Of a stretch of DNA of 64,000 nucleotides, positions 1 through 12,073 are shown piece by piece. This stretch comes from Nymphaea colorata (taxonomy: Eukaryota; Streptophyta; Magnoliopsida; Nymphaeales; Nymphaeaceae). The notes below the pieces were generated by a model, which saw only the letters and a list, made by a program, of their open reading frames with translations, searched no databases and had not been told where the DNA came from. The stretch lies in the NCBI RefSeq assembly GCF_008831285.2, contig NC_045150.1:9808001-9872000 (forward strand). Direction: 5' to 3'. A program made the translations under genes and the position numbers. Numbering within the stretch: the first letter of the stretch is position 1; every line of letters starts with the position of its first letter.

Positions 1-1821
1 AAAAACTAGCTATGACGTGGCTTTTTATTTTTTTTAACAACTAAAAGAGTTTTTTTTTTTTACTTAAAAAGTAATTTTCTAACGAGCACTTATTTAACAG
101 AATTTAGAAGCAATGGAAGTATTCAAGTATAAATACTAAAGTAATAAGATTTAGCAGTCTGAGGTTTGAATTCTAGCTGCTAAACAGGTGAGATGACCAC
201 GCATCAGCTTTGGCAAAGATTGTGTTCATAAGATGAGATAGCCTTTGGATGTTTACGAAGGAGTTCGATTAAAAACTAAAACCTTTACATGATTAGGGGT
301 GAGAAGGTGGAGTGTTCTATCCTGCCGCCTCCCATCTTTTCCAATCTCTTTTCTTATATCACCCAACATACCAGGTTTGGTTTTGGTGCCTATAAAAAGC
401 TTAATATAATTGCTTTTGTTGTAAAGTATTAATTTTCTAACTCCACAGGAAGCCACAAGCAGTCGGCGTTTGAAATTAAGAGATAAAGTGCTCTTATATT
501 CCTTCCTAAAAATTCTTGAAGATGATGTTTTTTATGTTTGTGGATACAAATAGTGTTTTATTAATCACATATATTTTATTATTAAAAATATATTTTATAT
601 TAAAAATATATTTTATATTTTAAAAATACTTTTTTTATGTCTAGTTTTAACAAAGTTCTCCTTATACCTCAAGTCCATGTAACAAGAAAACTCTGCACGA
701 GGTCTAGTGCTACTCTCATCCAAACATAGCTTACTTCCGAGTTATGATTGGACCATGAATATAATTGCACCCTGCCGCAAGGCCATGACTATAATTTCAA
801 GATGCAAGCTTTACAACTTCGTGATCTATATATCCTTATCAGAAATCAAACATGGTGCTGTGTTCTTTAAAACGCGGCCATGAATATGTCCCAGTGTTCA
901 TGTTATCAAACACCGTGTTTGGACTCACTTATAGCTCTGCATTGATAACCAACTCAACGACAAATGCATCCTAATCACGTTGGTCTATAACTTTATACAT
1001 ATCAATTGTTTTCAAACAATTAATGCATCCCGAACACATTATTTTGCGAGATAAAAGTAAATAAATCGGTTTTAAACGGAACGTCTAATTTGAAGCATAA
1101 ATCGTGAACCAGTATTTTAATGTAATAACATACTTGGAAAATAATTTACGACACATTTTTCGTCAATATCAGAAAGCCCAAAATCGTAGATGCAAGCATC
1201 GAGATCTTCCCTAGATTGCCGTGACCGACCAAGAAGGCTAGAAAGTCGGAACTGAAAGGGACGCCATGGACGGAAGGGGAATAGGAACGACCAGAACAGA
1301 TCGACGCGTGTAACCGATGAGAAAAATCCGATGGACACGGCTTCATATCTCTCATATGCTGACAAACCGACCGCCAAGGGACGGAGGAGAAAGAAGAACA
1401 AAATTCTCGATTCAGAGGCCAGCCTTCGCTTCAGCGTTCATCCCTCGCAAAAGCTGCCAATCTTTCTCCATCTTTGATGCAGAACACATGCATCTCTTCA
1501 CCTGCCAACTTCAACTCATGGACCAAATAATCTGTGGTAGACAAAAATCTTTCGTATTTCCTTGAAACGTTGAGGGAAGAAAATGGAGGAATACCTCTAC
1601 TGTATCTTAATCAGATTCAGCATTCATTTATGGTGGCCAAAACTGAGATCCAATACGGATCCCGCCCGATTATATGCAAGTTTCGGGTCTTGCGCTCTTC
1701 AGATCTGAGCTTGATTTCAGAGATTCAAGTTGGGCTCTGCCAATCCACTTAAGAAAGATTCCATTAGGTCTAACCCTGAATCTCAAACCAGTAACATTCC
1801 AAGATGTTGTGGAGTGGTGGA
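1..1821. other. intergenic DNA, no recognised gene
   Basis: This stretch is AT-rich and I see no gene in it. Positions 570-630 are a run of short direct repeats of an A/T motif (TATTTTATATTAAAAA-like). A short block near 1190-1440 is richer in G+C and is open on both strands, but the reading frames there match no family I know and have no convincing splice partners. Confidence 0.5.
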
Positions 1822-2203
1822 TAAGGTGAACACCAGCTGAGTCGAGCCTAAGTTTAGCCAGCTCGAGCTCGGCTCGACTAATGAAACCTTGAGCTCGACT
1901 CAGCAATTACGTGTTGAGCTCGAGCTCGAGCTCGACTCGATTAAGGATCGACAAACTTGAAGGAGTTATTATAAAACATTACATAAGTAATTAACGTCAA
2001 TATACCAGTTTTTAAATTAAAAAACAAAAAGTAGTCGGATATTTAAAAAATTGTTACACATCATTTTCAAGCCAAATCGAGCTTTAACAGTTCGAGTTCA
2101 ATAAACTTGAACTCAACTCTATTATTTGAACAATTCTACTCGTAAACTCGAGCTTGATTCGTTAAGCAAATGACTCGGCTCTTCGACTCATTGTTCACCC
2201 TTA
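1822..2203. mobile_element. hAT-like MITE with 8-bp target duplication
   Basis: The element is 382 bp long. It begins TAAGGTGAACA and ends with the near inverse TGTTCACCCTTA. It is flanked by GTGGTGGA (1814-1821) and GTAGTGGG (2204-2211), an 8-bp duplication matching at 6 of 8 positions. An 8-bp duplication and a TA(G)GG-type terminus fit non-autonomous hAT elements. The interior has repeated GAGCTCGA and GACTCGA words near both ends and an AT-rich core with no coding capacity. The assignment to hAT is inference from termini and duplication length. Confidence 0.6.
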
Positions 2204-2211
2204 GTAGTGGG

Positions 2212-3030
2212 TAACACTCATTGATTTCAAATTCTCTTCAAAAGGGAGCTCAGGTGGCTTTCAAGGGCGTGCCATAGCTGGTTAGTATGGGAATTGTGCC
2301 GATGATGTGTTGTGTACCTTTTCTGAACTGGAAACAATAGGTATGGAACATTCGAGTTGAAAGATGTGTTATAGACAAATGGGGTCCACTAAATTTCAGG
2401 GACTGGAAGGATAGCAAACAGCCAAAAGAGAGCCCATGTGAAATCTTTTCATGTGAGATCTTTTCTATCAATGAGTACGTCTATTAAGTGGCTTGCTGGT
2501 TGGAAGCTAATTCTTCTCGTCCTGAAAAGAAGCAGACAAAACTAAGAAAACGCCACCCTCCATGGCATCGACCAGTGTATATTCAACCACCTTACCAATT
2601 GACGGTACTGGCCAGGAAAAAGTGGTCTCATCTTTAAAAGGTGCTCAAAAAAGGGGAAGCCAGGAAGTCCTTTTTGTTCCTTTCTTTCTATCGAACCATG
2701 TCCACCCACATCACCAAATTGACAGTTACCAGTAAACTCATTTTCTACCTCTAAAATCGACTTTCTGATTACTGTTAGATTTGTTTCACCTTTCAATTCC
2801 CTGTTTCCGCTATCATTTTCATTGACTGGTAAAAATGGGTTTACTGAAACACTTAATTAAGATAAAGGGGGGAGATTACCTTACCTGAACACCGTCTTAT
2901 TAAGCTAGAAAAATCTTCTACAGGTAAAAGACAACGCCTAGAAACATGTAAGCAAGAAACATATCATAGTACCTTATGTTTGAAGAAATTACTTAATAAA
3001 AGGCCATGAACCTTTTCTAGATCAATGAAT
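2212..3030. other. intergenic DNA, nothing recognised
   Basis: I see no gene, repeat family or RNA signal in this stretch. The short open frames on the minus strand near 2250-2796 resemble no known family. Confidence 0.4.
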
Positions 3031-3033
3031 AAG

Positions 3034-3034
<1 letters not shown>

Positions 3035-3065
<31 letters not shown>
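3035..3065. repeat. (GA)n microsatellite
   Basis: This is an uninterrupted GA dinucleotide run of about 30 bp. Confidence 0.9.
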
Positions 3066-3069
<4 letters not shown>

Positions 3070-3182
3070 CAATGTAATTCTCAATTTTTTTTTTCTTAAC
3101 ACGGGCACCAGACGTTTGAAGACCCATGCAGTATAGAAGTGCGATTGGGGTCATTCAGTATGTTACCTTCACAACCAAATAT

Positions 3183-3184
<2 letters not shown>

Positions 3185-3247
<63 letters not shown>
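3185..3247. repeat. compound (TA)n(TG)n microsatellite
   Basis: About 30 bp of TA repeats pass directly into about 30 bp of TG repeats. The open frame that runs through it (IYIYIY followed by CVCVCV) is a translation of the repeat and not a gene. Confidence 0.95.
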
Positions 3248-3249
<2 letters not shown>

Positions 3250-6050
3250 CCAACAAAGCTTGTTGCACCATCTCTTTAAAGAACACTGGCAGATTGTTAA
3301 ATGTGTTTTAAGATATATTAGAAGCACCATTAGCTATGAATTCAAAAATATTTGAAATTTCCTCATGTAAATTTGTAGCCTCAGCATATTCTGATGCTGA
3401 CTAGGGAGGACAACTTGATTGCAAACAACACATCAATAGGGGCTTTGCAGTCTTCCTTCGCACCAAGTCTTATTTCATGGAAGTAAATTAATAAGCAACA
3501 AACAATAGCTAGCTAGATATAAAAAGAACTAGTAGGGCCAGACTTTGAAATCATTTGGCTAAAGCAAATACTGATTAAATTAGGCATGCCAAGCACTTAG
3601 CCCCTCCCTTTTGGTGCTCCAACAGTGGGGCAACCTGTCGTGTTGTTAATCCTGTATTTCATGTCAGAGCGGGACATATATATATATATATATAGTCGTT
3701 TTATTTGAGAATTAAGTATCAAGACTAGGAGTTCAAGTAAAGGTTATTCTTTCATAACATCATATTGCCAAAACATACTTAGCAAGCCATTTACAGGTCT
3801 ATCAATATTTGTTTTTTGGAAAGTTCTATGAATATTTTATAGGGAAGCTAAATCTTTTCAGTTTCAGTTGAGGAAGCCAGGAAGGATACTAGGACGCCGA
3901 TGAAGAAAACGAAGGACGAGCCTACTTTATACAACCACCACCTTGTCAAACAAGAAAATCTTCTACAAGGACGACGAAGTCTAATATCATGGAAAGATGG
4001 TTCTCAACAGCAAAAATCAAGGAATTAGATCGCATTACATGATGTCAATAAAGATTGTAAACAATCTTGTACATGGAGAAATTATTAATAGAAGACCACA
4101 ATAGAGTAGCTCTATTGTCGCTGGTAAATTTGTTGACAAATAGCAAATTTCTAGTAATGGAAGATGCATGGAGAATATTGTTTAAAGAGAACTGATTGCA
4201 GGAGAATCACACAATAAAATTTCCGACATGAGAAATAACCAGATCACCTGTACTGTTGTTGATCTTGACTTTATTCATTGCCATCATATGTAGCTGGCAT
4301 TATGTGACACCATGATTCAGTACCATCCGCCATCTTCAATCCTTAGTTCATTTATGACATAGTTGGCTTCAAGTTTGTTTGGCAGCCCTAAGAATACATG
4401 TATTATGCACTTTAAGGCACCATAACTTTGTTTACGACAAACCCGACAGGCAGTACAGTAGTTTGCTGCAATATGGTCTTGATTTCCCCAAAAAAAAAAC
4501 AAGTTCCTCCTGAAGTATGATTCCTGAAGCTAGAAGTCTGACCATATGATTTTTTTAGGAAAAGTCCATGATTTCCTTTGAATTAGTATCAATGAGGTTG
4601 GATGTATAGTTTTAAGGTGAGATTCACCATCGACAATTCAATCTCAGTCATAGTTTCAGTTTCTTGAAGTTGGGCCGCAGGTATAAGGAGTGCACCGAGT
4701 AAGTCTTCAAAGGAAACAGTATTTATTTGAGTGTTAAGAGCAGTTTTAAGTGATCCATGTACATGAGCAGGTAAACTGAATAAGATATAAAGCTTTCAGT
4801 TCAGGCTCAAGTGCCAATGGTATTGATGGACAAAGATGTTTAACCGTACACACATCAACAATGGATTATGATTCTGTCCTTAATCCTTGTGATTTGCTGA
4901 ATTCAAGCTTCAAATCTAGCAGCATAACTTTTTTTACTGTATTCCAAACTCCAAATGATGTAAAGGCCAATAACTTGGCTAAAATTTTGGGCCTTTAAGG
5001 GAAGAGAAGATCCAAATCAGCAAGAGCTAATCCTTTGCCATTCTTAAAAACTGATACTTTTGATTTCTGAGGCCTTGTCCTATCCATTCATTCGGACAAG
5101 GTTTAGACCTGTTGACATAACCCTTTACATAAGGTATGGAAGAAATTGATGTTCTCATAACAAGAAATTATCTGCTCCATCCTTAACTGCTAAAGGTGTT
5201 GTGTAGATTTGAACGGGCAACAAGAATGGGTAGTCTAACCTGAGGCTGTCCTGATTTTAGGATTTAGGCCTCCAATGTTCTTTGTATCCGAACTAGTTTC
5301 TGCTGTGTTGCTGTGGGACATTGCAGCAGCATTTTGTTAAGCGCTGACCTGCCTTGGTGCTTCGATACCATGTAACTTTTTTGCAAGCAGGAAGAAGAAG
5401 AGCACAAAAAGAACACAATCTCAATCTCACTATAACGTTTTCATGTGATTGAAGATTGCTCTGTTGTTTCCTTTGTAGTGTTTTGAATACAGTTTTTTTA
5501 AGTTTTCCTCCTTTGATTTTGATTTACAGCTATCAGAGATCAGATCACTTGGAGATAGCAATTACAGGAGGAAGATTTTCTGTTACAGCAGAGAACTTTC
5601 CATGTTCATCCGCTACAGGTCTATTAGTTTTAGCAACATCAATCTTGATTGTTGCCTTATAACAATGCCCTCCATGAGTGCAGCTGGATGTAGATAGGTT
5701 TCCTCTTTGACAAACACACTCCTTTCTTTCCAAGTAAACAAGTGAAGAGAGGGAGGAGCGGCTCATCATGATGTAGGTCATATGTGATCAAACCACATAA
5801 AACTTTTTGTGTATTTCTTGTTAATGTGTCTTTTTTTGCTTCAGACAGGAACTATAAAAGAACAAGGGGGAAACCAATTAGAAAGAAAGTAAAATTTATA
5901 AAAACAGTAGAAGGATACAGACATTATCATATGAAAGACAAAACAAAGGATTCAGCAACTTGTCCCTTAAAAGTTCTAACAAGAGAACTATCTTTATCAA
6001 CTACAGAGCTCTCCAAAGGAGCTCAATACTTATTCTGCAGGGAGCATGAG
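3248..6050. other. intergenic DNA, no recognised gene
   Basis: No gene is recognised in this 2.8-kb stretch. It holds a short (TA)n run near 3676-3695 and otherwise AT-rich unique-looking DNA. The last part (about 5880-6050) lies just beyond the stop codon of the LEA14 gene and probably includes its 3' untranslated region. I saw no clear AATAAA signal there. Confidence 0.4.
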
Positions 6051-6841
6051 CTAAAAGATATCAGACAGAGTAGGAAGCTTGATCTCTCCCGCATTGGTAA
6101 GGGGAAGTGTGAAGTGCCCCACAATGGGGAGGTGCATAGAGAACCCAAGATGCAGTTCATAGTCGATGTCCCAATCCTTGCCAACATCCTTCGCTAAGCT
6201 CAGCAGGACGTCATAGGGAATATTCACAGGAACCTCCAAGTTCGTTGACTTGTTCGCAACGATCGAACCAGGGTCACGGATCACCCCTGAAGCAATCTCC
6301 CTGGACATTGCACCAACAAATAGAATGAGAGATGGTCAAATTAACACAGCCAACGTAGCTAGAACAAGCATACATGAAATATCCAGCAAGGAAAGGTAGA
6401 TACTGCCAAGAAATGACAAAATCCATTAAAGATCTCCTGAAATTGAAACATACATATGATTAAAAGCGTACATGCCCTGCATATCCCTTTTAAGATGTAT
6501 AATAGCCGCACACGGGAGTTAATGGAGCTTTCATATTCCAATCTTTATTTAAAACTTGCAGTTAGATGATATAATAAAGCTAAGCTAATCAATAGAAATC
6601 GATCAGCCTGACAGAGAAGAGATAGAGACCAAGACCTCTTGGCGCTCTTGAGGGAATAGGAGATCTTGCCAATGGGGATGTCATGGTCGTAGGGGTTGGC
6701 AATGGCAACGGTGCTGTGGAAGGTAGCGAACTGCCGGGTTACCCCCTTGAACGACACATCTTTCACCTCCGCCTCCGGCTTCTTCACGCTCGCCAACTTA
6801 TCCGCCACGAAATTCTTAGCCTTGTTTACCAGCTGAGCCAT
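6051..6841 (-). CDS. LEA14-type desiccation-related protein (LEA_2 family), gene copy 1
   Basis: The gene has two exons, 6841-6636 and 6300-6051, with a 335-bp GT-AG intron. Joined, they encode 151 residues, the usual length of LEA14 proteins. The N-terminus reads MAQLVNKAKNFVADKLASV, the typical short amphipathic start. It is followed by the LEA_2 / water-stress-and-hypersensitive-response fold from about residue 35 to 130, with the family signatures ANPYDHDIPI, ISYSLKSAKR, EIASG and DWDIDYEL. LEA14 proteins are small, folded, soluble proteins induced by drought, salt and ABA. They are thought to protect membranes or proteins in the cytosol. The start was chosen as the first in-frame ATG of the LEA homology; a longer upstream frame exists (from 7003) but its extra 54 residues are not LEA-like. 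The intron is phase 2, inside the Arg codon before EIASG, the same place as in the second copy at 16 kb. A TATA-like box and an ABRE-like site lie upstream. Confidence 0.93.
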
Positions 6842-6910
6842 AATTCGTTTTCTTCTTATTTTCTCTCCCTCTTCTCCCCTTCGTCTCCGCCTCCTATCTT
6901 TTTCGTCGAA

Positions 6911-6917
6911 TTTATAA
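6911..6917 (-). promoter_or_regulatory. TATA-like box of LEA14 copy 1
   Basis: On the minus strand this reads TTATAAA, about 70 bp before the start codon at 6841. A start site about 30 bp downstream would give a 5' leader of roughly 40 nt. It is inferred from motif and position only. Confidence 0.4.
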
Positions 6918-7010
6918 TTTGTAAGTTCGGAGACGTGAGATCTGGAAGCGGTTCGCAAGCATGCGTGTAAGAAGATGGCGCGGTAGAGTTTCCGTAACCA
7001 CATGACTTCG

Positions 7011-7018
7011 GGACACGT
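7011..7018 (-). promoter_or_regulatory. ABRE-like element upstream of LEA14 copy 1
   Basis: The minus strand reads ACGTGTCC. It contains the ABRE core ACGTG in the ACGTGTC form bound by ABF/AREB bZIP factors. It lies about 170 bp before the LEA14 start codon and about 95 bp upstream of the TATA-like box, where functional ABREs of LEA genes usually lie. I did not see an equivalent near the second LEA14 copy. Confidence 0.45.
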
Positions 7019-8261
7019 TAGAGAGCATTTATGGATCCCATTCTCCTCTCTCTCCCTCCCTCTTTCTCTCTCTGAAAGAGACCATATTGCGATCCGCTAA
7101 ATGTTCAGATGCAGATGAGCTCGAATAATCAATTTGTCACATCTGTCTTTGGTAACTTTTCACCAGAATATGTGTCGCATCTCACATAATATATATAATT
7201 TTCCTTATTCTTAGAGATTAGAGAGACTGTGATACTCGATCTGATATTGTTGAACTTTCCTTCCCAGTTTCCAATTTATTTGCATCAAAATTTCTGCTTC
7301 ACCTTATGCACTTTCTGAGCTAAAAAGGCTGGTGCATGGCACAAATAAGGGTTGTCTTAGTGCCTATTTGCACGGCCTTATGAAACTTTGGAAAGGAAAG
7401 CTTTCTACTTTTAACCCCGTCTTTGCTTATAGATTTTGAAAATAGTGACCATTTTAAAACTTTAATAAAGGTCATAATGTTCAATTTTAGCAGCAATTTT
7501 CTTTCAATAATCTTCTTTCGTCACAAAATAGAGATAGTTTGTGTGAGTAAATGATGATTTATATATAAAGTGAAAGAGAGAGTTTGTGTGAGTAAAAGAT
7601 GATTTTGGTTTTCAAAGTCACCCAACCATTTAACCAGCGGTAATCATCTAAAGCAAATGAATAATTGAAAGAAAAACAAGAAAAAAATATACGAACTGAA
7701 ACTACCCATTGCCTTTTTTTTTTAATTCATCATGTTCCATAATGTAAATTCATGGATTCAAACATGTATATTCTGCATGGCCAGATCTGCCTTCATCATT
7801 AAGATGTACAAACCAAATCCATGAATATAAATGCTTGGAAATCACTGACATCTAACGGATCTATTGGATTTCATGACTCTAATTTTCAGTTGATTCAAAA
7901 CCATTGACCTTAATGCGCCCTTATAAAATTTTGATTGGTGCATTATTTTTCATTTTTATAAAGAGAACAACCTTCTGCAATTAAAGTCAGTAAAAAGGTT
8001 AAAAAATCCTGTCGAACTGCGTGAGTGCAAATATTGTCCGGCAAATAACAATGGAGGGAGGAGTTAGTATCGGAAGAATAAGAAAGGTCAATGCGGGCAA
8101 CTTGATCTTTTTGGGTTGTAAATTGATCTCTGCCACTAGTCTTTGGCATCCCATTTGCACGAAGATATATTTTAAAAAGAAAGGGGCCTGGTTTAGCAGT
8201 GTTGGCACCAATTCTTTGCCCTTGTTCAAAGACATTATGCATGCTTGGAGAACGATTGGTG
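7019..8261. other. LEA14 copy 1 upstream region and intergenic DNA
   Basis: This stretch holds the distal promoter side of LEA14 copy 1, including a pyrimidine-rich run near 7041-7075. Beyond it is AT-rich DNA with no recognised gene. The open frames near 7943-8335 are on both strands and match no family. Confidence 0.4.
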
Positions 8262-8266
8262 ATGAG
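8262..8266. repeat. left target-site duplication of the Copia element (ATGAG)
   Basis: The 5 bp ATGAG abut the left LTR and recur exactly at 14870-14874 beyond the right LTR. Five bp is the normal Ty1/Copia duplication length. Confidence 0.85.
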
Positions 8267-8669
8267 TGTTGGAACTTTGCGAGGAATCAAAGATAGCGCA
8301 CAAAAAACGAAAATGCAGAAATCGAAAATAAGCATTCATGATTCATGTGTTTCATAAGGGCGGAAGAAGAACCTGTAGAGGCGACCACCGACTAAATGTC
8401 GGCGGCTGTTGGAAGAACGGCTATAGTCCCCATAGAGTCGTTTCCCAGCGCCATTGGCGATGGCGGCAGCGGCAATGGGTTTCTCTCCTCAGTCATGGCA
8501 GCCCAGTGATGGGAACAAGCAATTCACGTATGGCTAAGGGGACCGATTACCCAAACGGTAAAAACTGAATGTGTCTCACACCATCAAGACACAAGTATTT
8601 ATACTTAGGGTCTGAAACGGATATGGACCCGTATCGACGCAGGACTATCCAGATGGAGAAATCCCAACA
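8267..8669 (-). repeat. 3' LTR of the Copia element
   Basis: This 403-bp repeat matches 14459-14869. On the minus strand it starts TGTTGGGATTT and ends ...AAGTTCCAACA. A TATAAATA promoter box lies at 8596-8603 (minus strand). It is 8 bp shorter than the 5' LTR because of a 3-bp and a roughly 5-bp indel. Confidence 0.9.
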
Positions 8670-8869
8670 ATCTCCCACTAGTCCAAGTCGATATCGAGGG
8701 TAAACAAAATGAATGGACTAGCCTTAAAATCCATTCCAAGGTCTCACCTTGTTGTCTTACAAAACTTCTCAACAAACAAATGAGAAGACAAAATAAATAG
8801 ACAACAAACTTAATAAGAATCAACAAACTGTATGTGATCACATTCATAAATGTTTGCATAATAGTGTGT

Positions 8870-10445
8870 TTACATTGAACTACACAAACTCATCCTCTTA
8901 ACATGTTCAAAAAACATATCAGATGCTAGCGCTTTAGTAAGAGGATCTGCAACCATATCCGTAGTCCCAATGTGTTGAATACACACTAGTTGATTCTCTG
9001 TCCTTTCCGTAACAACAAAATACTTAAGTTCCATATGCTTACAAGAAGTAGTACTTTTGTTGTTATTGGAAAAAGACATTGCAGTTTCATTATCACAGTG
9101 AACCTTAAGTGGTCTATCAATAGATTCCACTACCTTGAGCTGTGAAATGAAATTTCTTATCCAAATTGTCTGTGATGTAGTCTCATATAATGCAATGAAT
9201 TCTGCTTCCATGGTGTGAGCAGCAGTCACAGTCTGCTTTTTACTCCCCCATGAGATGGCACCTCCTGATAGAAGAAAATCAAAAACCAGTAGTAGACTTT
9301 CTACTATCGGTACATCCTCTAAGATCGGCATCAGAATAGTCAATCACTTCTAAATGGTCCACATTGCGATATGTCAACATGTAATCTTTTGTCCCTTGCA
9401 AGTACCGCATGACTCTCTTTACGACCTTCCAATGTGCCATGCTTGAATTAGACTTAAATCTACCAAGCATGCCAACAGCAAAGGAAATGTCAGGCCTAGT
9501 GCAAATCTGCGCATACTGCAAGCTGCCAACTACTGATACATATGAAATGTTGATCATTTGTGCCTTTTCAAATTCGCCCTTTGGACAATCATTTAGGCTC
9601 AATTTATCACCTTTAGCTATGAGTGCTGAAATAAGAGAACAATTCTCCATCCCATATCTTTTAAGAACTTTATTGATGTATGCTGATTGGGAGAGACTTA
9701 AAACACATTTAGATCTGTCTCGACGAATCTCAATGTCGAGAACAAATGAAGCTTCACCTATGTCCTTCATCTCAAAATGAGATGCGAGAAAATGTTTGGT
9801 CTCTATTAGCAATTGAAGATCATTTGAAGCAAGCAAAATGTCATCCACGTATAAATTCAAAATTATGAACTTACTCTTACATGTCTTAAGATACACACAT
9901 CGATCAATGATGTTTTCTGTAAACCCAAAAGTCGTAATGACTTCGAAAAACTTAATGTACCATTGACGTGAGGCTTGTTTAAGTCCATAAATCGCTTTAT
10001 TAAGCTTGTAAACCAAATGATTTTTACCACTCTCAGAAAACCCTTGAGGTTGATCCATATATACCTCTTCATCCAAATCACCATTCAAGAAAGCTGTTTT
10101 CACATTCATCTGATGTAGCTCTAAGTCAAAATGAGCTACAAGTGCAAGGACAATCCTCATTGACTCTTTATCAGAGACAATTGACTATTTATCAGAGACA
10201 ATATGATGTCTCAATATAGTCAATGCCCTCTATTTGTACGAATCCTTTAGCAACCAATCTTACCTTGTATATCTCTATGTTGCCTTTAGAGTCCCTCTTG
10301 GTCTTATAGACTCATTTACATCCTACAGGTTTTACTCCTTCAAGCAACGACACAAGGCTCCATGTCTGATTTTTAGCCATAGAGTCAAGCTTTTTTTTCA
10401 TGGCGTTAATCCAGTGTCTGTATTGTTTGTTTTCAACGGCTTCAA
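8870..10445 (-). pseudogene. Copia pol, reverse transcriptase and RNase H part (broken)
   Basis: The minus strand encodes a Copia-type reverse transcriptase (RVT_2), beginning about 10445 with the motif MAKNQTWSLV. It continues through QMNVKTAFLNGDL, YGLKQASRQW and the catalytic LYVDDILLAS near 9850. A Copia RNase H region follows, with SWGSKKQTV and EAEFIAL (about 9250-9170), and ends near 8870. Breaks seen: a TGA in place of the conserved Trp codon at 10314-10312 (GCK-stop-VYKTK), a TAG inside a duplicated 21-bp segment at 10161-10202, and a frameshift near 9300 within the RNase H junction. Long stretches remain open, so the decay is moderate. Confidence 0.9.
10161..10202. repeat. 21-bp tandem duplication inside the Copia reverse transcriptase
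   Basis: Two adjacent 21-bp units (10161-10181 and 10182-10202) differ at one base. They duplicate seven codons (IVSDKES) just before the RIVLALVAHFDLEL region. In the upstream copy the Glu codon has become TAG. Confidence 0.85.
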
Positions 10446-10539
10446 TGAACGTGAAAGGATAACATCTATGAAATCACTAGGCTCTTGTACGTATACCACA
10501 TAATCTAATGATATGGCAGATCTCTTGGCCCTTGTAGTT

Positions 10540-12055
10540 CTATGAACAGGGATCTGATGCATTGTCTGTATGATTTGCATTCATGTCATCACGAGAGACA
10601 ACATAATCATACACATTTACATTCTCTTTATCAGGTCTACATTCAGTATCATGTATTTCCTCAAAAGTGAGGTTTTGTAATGCATCTAACCCAAATGAAT
10701 CATTTTCTAGGAACTTAGCCTTATCTGTTTCCACAATATGTGGTGTATGAGATGGACAATAAAACCTATAGCCTTTCGATCTTTCTGGATAACCAATAAA
10801 GAAACCAATGGTTATTCTAGAATCAAAAGCTTTTATGTATAGGTTATACAATTTAGCTTCAGCAGGACATCTCCATATGTGCATATAAGAAAGAGAAGGT
10901 TTCCTACCTGTCCATAACTCGTAAGGAGTTGTAGGAACAACTTTAGTAGGAACCCTATTTTGGATATGCACTGTTGTCCTGAGAGCTTCACCCCACAAGG
11001 TTAGAAGGAGAGTAGAGTAATTTAACATAGCTCTAACCATTTCTTTAAGCGTATGATTTCTTTTTTCAGCAACACCATTTTGGTAGGCACTGTTTGGCAT
11101 AGTGTATTGAGGCACAATGCCTTCTTCCTTTAGAAACTGCGCTAATGGTCCCTCCCTTTGTCTCATCTCAATGAACCTACCATAATATTCACCACCTCTA
11201 TCTAACCTGACTATATTGATAATCTCACCGGTTTGTTTCTCTACTTCTTTCTTATAGTCCTTGAAAACTTGACACACATCGGATTTTTCAAAGATTAAGT
11301 AGAGATGCAAATACCAAGAATAGTCATCTATAAAGGTGTCAAAATACTTTTTGCCTGTGTAATAAGGAGGGAAAGGTCCACAAACATCTGTGTGAACAAT
11401 TCTTTATTTTTTCAGTACATCGCTCGGTACCTTCTATATATATGTTAGTTTGTTTTGTCTTTATGCAATCTACACATATGTCGTTATCTGTAAAATCAAG
11501 AGATCGTAAGATCCCTTCACTTATGAGTCTCCTTATTCTCTTTTCAGAGATATGACCCAAACGGCGGTGCCATAGCATGTATCAATCATTCTTTATGGTA
11601 CTACGCTTATTACCACTTATACAATGACTAGAAACCAACAATTCAAGAGATTGGATCTTCACATTCAATTTGTACAAACCATCACACAAAATAACAGAAC
11701 CAATTTCAACAAGATCTTTATAAATGAACATCTTTGAATTCTCAAACTTTAAGCAGAAATCAAATTTGTCCAGTCTTGATACAGAAATTAAGTTTCTACT
11801 ATATGATGGAACAAAGAAAATATCATGAAGATCCAAAACAAAACCAGTATCAAGCCTAATCTGGCATTGTCCTACAATCTTCACATGTGAGCGCATTTTG
11901 TTTCCTGAGAAAATGTTCTTCTCATGTAGTGTTGGTTCCCTTTGGCTCAGAAAGTCATGTAAAGAATTGGCAATATGCACAGTAGCACTAAAGTCAATCC
12001 ACCAGTTATTAATAGGAACATATAACATATTACTTTCAAGTGAAACAAATGACAT
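10540..12055 (-). pseudogene. Copia protease and integrase (broken)
   Basis: From 12055 the minus strand encodes the protease region, with WWIDFSATVHI where the catalytic D-S/T-G-A-T motif is expected. The motif is altered to DFSAT, so the protease is likely dead. The GAG-pre-integrase HHCC zinc region follows (MLWHRRLGHISEKRI ... ICVDCIKTKQTN, 11578-11430). The integrase core then has HTDVCGPFP, RLDRGGEYYG and NGVAEKRNHTL, supplying the D, D and E residues, and a conserved tail ending near 10540. There are frame breaks near 11580 and 11405. The proteins would act in virus-like-particle maturation and cDNA insertion. Confidence 0.88.
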
Positions 12056-12073
12056 GTTACCTTTCTTCTCTAA

